Source of the DNA: Acidobacteriota bacterium
GTDB taxonomy: Bacteria; Acidobacteriota; UBA4820; DSQY01
Assembly (NCBI GenBank): GCA_021814355.1
Contig: JAKAIJ010000078.1
Span: 1 to 10,780 of the forward strand
Direction of reading: 5' to 3'
Length of the DNA: 10,780 nt
The notes beneath the pieces were generated by a model. It did not search any database. It was not told the origin of the DNA and saw only the letters and a program-made list of their open reading frames with translations. The translations under genes were made by a program, and so were the position numbers. Shown here in pieces: positions 6,377-10,780 of the stretch. Position 1 is the stretch's first letter; every line of letters starts with the position of its first letter.

Positions 6377-7879
6377 ATGACGCCCGACGTGAAGAGGGAG
6401 GTCATCCGGAAGCTCCTTCACATGGGCATGGGGCTCTTCGCCCTGTGCCTGCGGTGGCTCGCGCCGTGGCAGGCGGTCCTCTGCGCTCTCGCCGCGCTCC
6501 TGCACAACCTCTACCTCTTTCCCCACTACGGCATGAAGAGGCTTGAGCGCCCCGAGGAGAAGGCCCGTGGCTACTCGGGGATGATCGGGTACCCCGCGGT
6601 GGTGCTGGTGCTCCTTGTGATGAGCTGGTTCTGGGGGATTGGCGCCGGGGAAGGAAACTCATACTATCTTTTCAGACGAGAACCCGGTGGATGCGATTTG
6701 TGGTTCCACCAGACGCTGGTTCTTGCCGCTGCATCTTGGGCCTTCCTGGCGGCTGGCGATGCTCTCGGGGCCCTGTGCGGCATCTTCATCGGTGGACCCA
6801 AGCTGCCTTGGAACCCCAAGAAAACCTGGAGCGGTGTTGCAGGGTTCATCGTCTTTGGAACATCGGCGGCGTACGGAGTAAGCCTCGTCGTGGGGCAGTC
6901 TCAGTGGGGAGGAGGGTGCGTAAGGTTTCTGGGGTTCCTTCCTTCAGATCACCCGCTCCTCTTGCTGATAACGGGCGTTGTCGCCGCCACTGTGGAATCT
7001 CTGCCGGATCAGATTGATGACAACCTCACTGTCCCGCTGGGGGCTTGGTCCGTCATGGCGCTGGGGATGGTGGGGAATCCCTGGTGGTTCGACGTCCATC
7101 ACCCCGCAACGGTGATCCCATGGAGCGCTACAGCCCTCACAGGCCTTCTGATCGTTAACGCCGCCCTCGCTGGAGTCGCCTATTGGCGTGGCTGGGTAGA
7201 TAGATGGGGTCTCCTGCTAGGGCTTGTCTTCGGCGCCGTCGTGGCTCTCGGCCTTGGGGTCCCCGGATACTGCCTGCTCCTCCTCTTCTACCTCGTGGCG
7301 AACGGCAGCACGCACTACGGCAAGCATGTGAAAGAACAGAGGGGCATCGCCGAGCCCCACGACGGTCAACGACGTGCGGGCTCCGTGTTTTCCAAGGGGT
7401 TCTCCCCAGCCATCTTTGCACTCCTGTCCTTTCCGGCCTTTGCAGCCTCGGTAGCGACTTACGCCGCAGACACGGCGGCTTCCGAGTTTGGGAAGACCTC
7501 CAAGGGGAGGGCCGTTTCCCTGCGTGCGCTAAAGGTGGTCCCCGCCGGCAGCGTTGGCGCCATCTCTCTCAAGGGAACCCTGGCTGGTCTCTCAGTTCTC
7601 GGGCTATTTCTGTTCGTGTGGGGCTTCGGTTTCTGGTACTGCAACGCGATGTTTTCTTGGGAGATGCCAAAGCTCACGGAGTTCACTTTGCTCGGCGTCG
7701 CGATGTCCACTGTCTTCTGTTTTTTCTTCGAATCCTGGTTCAACGAGTGGAATGCCTCCCGGCGGTACTTCTCCAAGGAGGTCATCCACGTGATGTTGGG
7801 ATTCCTGGCCGGGATGCTCACCTACGCCCCCGAGGTGGTCCGGGCAGTATTCCTCGCGGCGAAGGGGGCGCTCCCGTGA
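6377..7879 (+). CDS. Fused prenol kinase (VTE5/dolichol-kinase type) and DUF92 (VTE6/TMEM19 type) membrane protein
   Basis: This 500-residue polytopic membrane protein has two recognisable halves. The N-terminal half (about 5-225) resembles the CTP-dependent lipid kinase family that includes dolichol kinase and phytol kinase: REVIRKLLH at 7-15, AGDALGA at 126-132, GPKLPWNPKKTWSG at 140-153, and ESLPDQIDDNLTVPL at 207-221. The C-terminal half (about 270-490) matches DUF92: a glycine-rich helix pair, KHVKEQRGIAE at 316-326, GQRRAGSVFSKG at 330-341, ADTAASEFGK at 364-373, and VVPAGSVGAISLKGT at 387-401. In plants VTE5 and VTE6 phosphorylate phytol in two steps to phytyl diphosphate, so the fusion would turn a prenol into its diphosphate. 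ATG 6377 gives the family N-terminus, though its ribosome-binding site is weak (GAAAGAG). It overlaps the UbiA gene by 4 bp. The domain calls are by motif only. Confidence 0.8.
   Translation: MTPDVKREVIRKLLHMGMGLFALCLRWLAPWQAVLCALAALLHNLYLFPHYGMKRLERPEEKARGYSGMIGYPAVVLVLLVMSWFWGIGAGEGNSYYLFRREPGGCDLWFHQTLVLAAASWAFLAAGDALGALCGIFIGGPKLPWNPKKTWSGVAGFIVFGTSAAYGVSLVVGQSQWGGGCVRFLGFLPSDHPLLLLITGVVAATVESLPDQIDDNLTVPLGAWSVMALGMVGNPWWFDVHHPATVIPWSATALTGLLIVNAALAGVAYWRGWVDRWGLLLGLVFGAVVALGLGVPGYCLLLLFYLVANGSTHYGKHVKEQRGIAEPHDGQRRAGSVFSKGFSPAIFALLSFPAFAASVATYAADTAASEFGKTSKGRAVSLRALKVVPAGSVGAISLKGTLAGLSVLGLFLFVWGFGFWYCNAMFSWEMPKLTEFTLLGVAMSTVFCFFFESWFNEWNASRRYFSKEVIHVMLGFLAGMLTYAPEVVRAVFLAAKGALP
6655..7790. 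other. Lower-GC core inside the fusion gene
   Basis: By hand count over 6661-7800 the sequence is about 60% G+C, with individual 60-base lines from 48% to 72%. The first 280 bases of the same gene, its last 90 bases and the following UbiA gene are close to 70%. The core also uses codons such as CTT, TTT, TCA, ATA and GGA more freely than its neighbours. The reading frame is unbroken through both boundaries. No inverted repeats or target duplications mark the edges. Confidence 0.6.
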
Positions 7880-8850
7880 GGCTCAAGCCCTGGGTCGCCA
7901 TGGCTCGGCCCTTCACGCTGCTGCCGCCCCTGCTGGGAATCCTCTCGGGGTCGGCGTGCGCGTGGGGCTCGGCCCACAACCCCTACGGCGCCTTCACGCC
8001 CGGCCTCCTCGCGGCGCTGGGGGTGGGCTCCCTCTGCGCCTCGCTCATGAACGCAGCCTCCAACATCATCAACCAGGTCTACGACCTGGAGATTGACAGG
8101 AAGAACAAACCCGACCGGCCGCTCTGCACGGGCGAGGTCTCGGTAAAGGCCGCCTTCCGGGGCTCACTGGTGATGTACGCCCTTGCCGTGGCGCCCGTCT
8201 GGTGGGTGGTGGCGCCGCCCTACGACGCGAGCTGGACGGCGCGCACCTTCGCGCCGTGGCACGCCCACGCCTGCTTCTGGATCTACCTCGGCGGGCTCGC
8301 CTGCACCTTCGTCTACTCGGCGCCGGGGTGGGGGCGCACCAAGGCCCGGGGCGTCTGGGCCAACGTCACCATCGCGGCGGCGCGGGGCGAGCTGCTCAAG
8401 GTGGCGGGATGGGCCATGGTGGCGCCGGTCACCCTGTGGGAGCCCTGGTTCCTCGGCGCCGTCTTCTTCTTCTTCCTGCTGGGTTCGGCGACGACCAAGG
8501 ATTTCTCGGACATGGAGGGCGACCGCGCGGGCGGCTGTAAGACGCTTCCCGTGGAGTACGGCCCCAAAAAGGCGGCGTGGATGATCGCCCCCTCCTTCGT
8601 CCTGCCGTGGCTCCTCTTCCCCGCGGGGCTCCTCCTCGGAGACGGCCGGGGGGGCAAGCTCCTCACGGGCAATCCCGTCCTCCTCCTCGTCCTGACGGGC
8701 ATCCTCGTGGCATGGGGCTTCTACACCCTCTACCTCATCCTGAAGAACCCCGACGAGCTGGCCTACACCGAGAACCACCCCTCCTGGACCCATATGTACG
8801 GCATGATGATGGCCGCCCAGATCGGTCTGGGGCTGGCGTACCTGTTTTAA
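7876..8850 (+). CDS. UbiA-family prenyltransferase
   Basis: This is a 324-residue integral membrane enzyme that would transfer a prenyl group from a prenyl diphosphate to an acceptor. Both Asp-rich, Mg-diphosphate-binding motifs are present: N66-x3-D70-x3-D74 in NQVYDLEID, followed by R75 and KPDRPL, and D209-x2-D212-x3-D216 in DFSDMEGDR, followed by KTLPV. A YSAP segment lies at 147-150. The second motif, with DMEGDR and TLPV, looks closer to the chlorophyll-synthase and digeranylgeranylglyceryl-phosphate-synthase branches than to 4-hydroxybenzoate UbiA, but the acceptor cannot be settled by eye. The GTG start at 7876 overlaps the previous stop as GTGA, with an AAGGGGG stretch just upstream; ATG 7900 is an alternative eight codons in. 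Coupling to the prenol-kinase fusion suggests it uses the diphosphate made there. Confidence 0.9.
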   Translation: MRLKPWVAMARPFTLLPPLLGILSGSACAWGSAHNPYGAFTPGLLAALGVGSLCASLMNAASNIINQVYDLEIDRKNKPDRPLCTGEVSVKAAFRGSLVMYALAVAPVWWVVAPPYDASWTARTFAPWHAHACFWIYLGGLACTFVYSAPGWGRTKARGVWANVTIAAARGELLKVAGWAMVAPVTLWEPWFLGAVFFFFLLGSATTKDFSDMEGDRAGGCKTLPVEYGPKKAAWMIAPSFVLPWLLFPAGLLLGDGRGGKLLTGNPVLLLVLTGILVAWGFYTLYLILKNPDELAYTENHPSWTHMYGMMMAAQIGLGLAYLF

Positions 8851-8866
8851 TCCGTAAATAGGGCGT

Positions 8867-8880
8867 GGCCGCGCGCGGCC
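8867..8880. terminator. GC palindrome after the UbiA gene
   Basis: This is a perfect 14-bp G/C palindrome, able to fold as a 5-bp stem with a 4-base loop, 17 bases after the UbiA stop. It lacks a T-run, so it is at best a weak or factor-assisted terminator. It separates the prenol unit from the protease gene. Confidence 0.25.
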
Positions 8881-8910
8881 GTGGACCGCTGCTTCTCCCC
8901 GTGGTACCGT

Positions 8911-8922
8911 GATAGTTAGACT
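8911..8922 (+). promoter_or_regulatory. Possible promoter patch for the protease gene
   Basis: The only AT-leaning stretch in the gap holds two overlapping four-of-six matches to the -10 consensus (GATAGT at 8911-8916, TAGACT at 8917-8922). It lies just before the strong GGGAGGGGG ribosome-binding site (8924-8932) of the gene at 8935. No -35 box was recognised. Confidence 0.2.
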
Positions 8923-8934
8923 TGGGAGGGGGCG

Positions 8935-10401
8935 ATGGACATCCGGGCGAGGGTCGGACGCGGGACCGCCGGGCTGGTCGTGGCGGTCTCTCTGCTCTCC
9001 TGCAGTAGGGCCGAGGCCCCTGCGGTCAAGCCCCCGGAGGCCCTGGGACCCCAGGAGGTCTTCCGGAAGGTCTCCCCGTCGGTCTTTGTGGTGGAGGTGC
9101 GGGGCGAGGGGCGCCGCCGCACGCTCGGCAGCGCCGTGGCCGTGACCGCGGACACGGTGGTCACGAACAAGCACGTGGCCCAGCCCCCCGACGCCGTCAT
9201 CCACCTGAAATCCGGCAAGACCCGGTGGCGGGCCTTCGTGAGCTACATGGACCCCCGGCACGACCTCTGCCTCCTGGTGGCGCCGGGGCTGCACGCGGTC
9301 CCGGTCCCGCCCGGGAGTCCCGCGGACGCCCAGGTAGGGGCCCGGGTCTTCACGGTGGGGGCGCCCGCGGGTCTGGAGCTGAGCCTCTCCGAGGGACTCA
9401 TCTCCGGGATGCGCGAGCTCGAGGAGCTGAACAACCAGCCGGTGATCCAGACCACCGCCGCGATCTCGCCGGGCTCCAGCGGCGGCGGGCTCTTCGACGT
9501 GCGGGGGCACCTGGTCGGGGTGACGACCGCGTTCCTGCGCGAGGGGCAGAACCTCAACTTCGCCATTCCCGCCGCGGCGGTTCAGGAGATCCTTCCGAGG
9601 CGCGACGAGGACGCTTGGCGGCTCTTCACCCGGGGAATCGCCCTGGGGCAAGCCTCGCGGAAGGCGGAGAGCCAGGCGGCCTTGAGGAGGGCGGTGGGGA
9701 TGGACGCCGAGATGGCGGCGGGGCGATACGCCCTCGGCGCCAGCCAGCCCTCCGAGGGGGAGCTCCTCTCCGCGGTGCGCATTGACGCCCAGATGGTGGA
9801 ATCCTGGTTCCAACTGGCCCGGCTCCAGCGCCAGGGGGTGGACCAGATGGCCCGAGAGGCGTCGCGCCGGGTCCGCCGCTCGGGGGTCACCGGCGCGGGG
9901 GGCAGGGCCCACCCCGGCGGAACCGCGGCCGGGGCGGCCGCCGTGCGGTACATGGAGGAGGCGGTGAAGGCCTCTCCCGAGGTGTCCGAGTACTGGCACG
10001 AGCTCGGCCTGAGCTACCGCAACGAAGAACGCTACGACGAGGCCGCGCACGCCTTCCGGAGGGCGGCGGAAATAGACCCGGGGGACCCCTGCCTCCTGCT
10101 CGACGCGGCCGACCTCTACGCCGGGGCGGGCGACGCCGAGCAGGCCGCCGCGCTCTACGCCCGGTCGGCGAAGGCCAAGTCCCAGTCCAGCACGGACTGC
10201 GTCTGTCAGCAGTCCGCCCTCGGCGCCCTCAAAGGCTTCTGGGGCCGGGTCCGAACCCCGCTCGACCTCTACCCCGCCGACCAGCTCGGCCGCGTGAACA
10301 GCGAGTTCGTACGGCTCCTCTCCGAGGAGGACAAGCGGCTGGCCGAGGAGATGAAAGAGGTGGACGCGGCGCTCAAGGCCCTGCCCCTGCCGGAGCATTG
10401 A
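8935..10401 (+). CDS. Predicted lipoprotein with trypsin-like protease domain and TPR region
   Basis: The protein has 488 residues. Residues 1-22 look like a lipoprotein signal peptide with lipobox LLSC and Cys23 as the lipidated residue, placing the protein outside the cytoplasmic membrane. A trypsin-like/HtrA-like serine protease domain spans about 40-220, with a complete triad by motif: His80 in NKHVA, Asp110 in HDLCLL, Ser182 in PGSSGGGL, and QNLNFAIPA at 205-213. Asp181 or Asn181, common before the serine in related proteases, is Ser here. No PDZ domain follows; instead there is an Ala/Arg-rich linker, then one to two TPR-like helix pairs at about 351-410 (YWHELGLSYRNEERYDEA and a second pair). 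A C-x-C pair sits at 422-424 before an acidic helical tail. The ATG at 8935 has a strong GGGAGGGGG site two bases upstream. It stands alone between the prenol unit and the mobile-like element, and its substrate is unknown. Confidence 0.85.
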   Translation: MDIRARVGRGTAGLVVAVSLLSCSRAEAPAVKPPEALGPQEVFRKVSPSVFVVEVRGEGRRRTLGSAVAVTADTVVTNKHVAQPPDAVIHLKSGKTRWRAFVSYMDPRHDLCLLVAPGLHAVPVPPGSPADAQVGARVFTVGAPAGLELSLSEGLISGMRELEELNNQPVIQTTAAISPGSSGGGLFDVRGHLVGVTTAFLREGQNLNFAIPAAAVQEILPRRDEDAWRLFTRGIALGQASRKAESQAALRRAVGMDAEMAAGRYALGASQPSEGELLSAVRIDAQMVESWFQLARLQRQGVDQMAREASRRVRRSGVTGAGGRAHPGGTAAGAAAVRYMEEAVKASPEVSEYWHELGLSYRNEERYDEAAHAFRRAAEIDPGDPCLLLDAADLYAGAGDAEQAAALYARSAKAKSQSSTDCVCQQSALGALKGFWGRVRTPLDLYPADQLGRVNSEFVRLLSEEDKRLAEEMKEVDAALKALPLPEH

Positions 10402-10429
10402 TACCAAGTTGCGATCAAAGGTAAGTGTT

Positions 10430-10562
10430 GAGGCTGGAGGGTGCTTCGCACCTTTCGGGGCTCGATGCCGTTTCTTCAGAGGGTGGTTTCGGGAAGACCG
10501 CTGCAGGGCATCCTCTTGCGAGCTGGCCTTGCGAGCCCCGGCCCTTCGGGCGCTCCAGCCTC
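10430..10562. repeat. Internal inverted repeat and small hairpins, left half of the element
   Basis: GAGGCTGGAG at 10430-10439 is exactly inverted at 10553-10562, enclosing two smaller hairpins: 10438-10454 (stem ending GGTGC, loop TTC, GCACC) and 10541-10551 (GCCC, loop TTC, GGGC). Both small loops are TTC closed by C-G. The nested arrangement suggests a folded single strand or RNA instead of random GC-rich sequence. Confidence 0.6.
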
Positions 10563-10635
10563 CCGTTCCTGCTGCCTCTCCCCCCACTATGATTTATGCG
10601 CCGCGAGTCTCGGGTCTATTGCCGCGTCACGCTTC

Positions 10636-10752
10636 GCGGGCTGAGGCGCTCGGCGTACATCCCAGTACGACTCGGCCTCGCCCGCTCGCGTTCCTTGCAC
10701 TAGGCCCGATCCGCGCGGAACGCCGCCTTCCTCCGCTACGCTTCGGAAGGCG
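10636..10752. repeat. Two hairpins, right half of the element
   Basis: A long imperfect hairpin at 10636-10685 pairs GCGGGC with GCCCGC, GAGGC with GCCTC and CGTAC with GTACG around the 6-base loop ATCCCA. A second hairpin pairs CGCCTTCC (10724-10731) exactly with GGAAGGCG (10745-10752) around a 13-base loop. Together with the left-half structures they make almost the whole element foldable. Confidence 0.6.
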
Positions 10753-10780
10753 AATCGTGCACGATAGATCGCAACTTGGT

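Larger units (their letters stand above)
10403..10780. mobile_element. MITE-like non-coding element with 14-bp terminal inverted repeats
   Basis: ACCAAGTTGCGATC at 10403-10416 is exactly repeated in inverse at 10767-10780, the last bases of the window. The 378 bases between the outer ends hold no credible gene and are full of hairpins. The left end lies within two bases after the protease stop codon. If the true element begins at CCAAG, the flanking base pair would be TA (10402-10403), as expected for IS630/Tc1-mariner-type insertion; the right-hand TA would need an A at position 10781, just outside the window. No transposase is present, so mobilisation would be in trans. This stretch is the only gene-free region over 300 bases in the window. 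Confidence 0.7.

Noticed and set aside
8164..10587. Very long 807-codon open frame on the minus strand
   Set aside because: It runs antisense to the end of the UbiA gene, the whole protease gene and part of the mobile-like element. Its composition is typical of GC-rich antisense frames, and it crosses unrelated genes.
10441..10644. 67-codon open frame inside the terminal element
   Set aside because: It reads through hairpins and has no recognisable domain; it is more likely chance in non-coding GC-rich DNA.
10403..10780. attC site or integron cassette
   Set aside because: The long inverted ends and hairpins are suggestive, but no integrase core-site motifs (GTTRRRY) at the ends and no cassette array are visible.

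Overview
The window is GC-rich bacterial DNA, roughly 70% G+C by eye, with GTG and TTG starts and tight gene overlaps. It encodes a peptidoglycan enzyme (MurA) and a predicted lipoprotein, which fits a Gram-negative-type bacterium, possibly an Acidobacteriota or deltaproteobacterial-type lineage. That placement is inference from composition and gene style only; no rRNA or taxonomic marker is present.

Layout, left to right. (1) 1-1828: the end of a metal ABC importer operon (znuABC-like): the C-terminus of the solute-binding protein, then the ATPase and the permease, each overlapping its predecessor by 8 bp. (2) 1862-2956: an AI-2E/PerM-family membrane protein with an AT-rich promoter-like box immediately before its ATG. 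(3) 2977-4857, minus strand: a class II glutamine amidotransferase/asparagine synthetase, convergent with (2). (4) 5016-6275: murA, starting at TTG and flanked on both sides by a copy of the same inverted-repeat element (arms of the CCACAGAG type). (5) 6377-8850: a two-gene translationally coupled unit. The first gene is a fused membrane protein joining a CTP-dependent polyprenol-kinase-type domain (dolichol kinase/phytol kinase VTE5 family) to a DUF92 domain (VTE6/TMEM19 family). The second is a UbiA prenyltransferase. (6) 8935-10401: a predicted lipoprotein with a trypsin-like protease domain and a TPR region. (7) 10403-10780: a non-coding, highly structured element with 14-bp perfect terminal inverted repeats, MITE-like, beginning within two bases of the protease stop codon.

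How the genes work together. The most interesting unit is (5). From family knowledge, the VTE5-type domain phosphorylates a free prenol with CTP, and the VTE6-type domain adds a second phosphate to give the prenyl diphosphate. The adjacent UbiA enzyme would attach that prenyl group to an acceptor. The pair therefore reads as a compact prenol salvage-and-transfer module, with both the prenol and the acceptor unknown. The middle of the fusion gene (about 6655-7790) is near 60% G+C by hand count while its two ends and its neighbours are near 70%, which suggests a mosaic or transferred core. The remaining genes are ordinary housekeeping or transport functions without an obvious functional link to one another.
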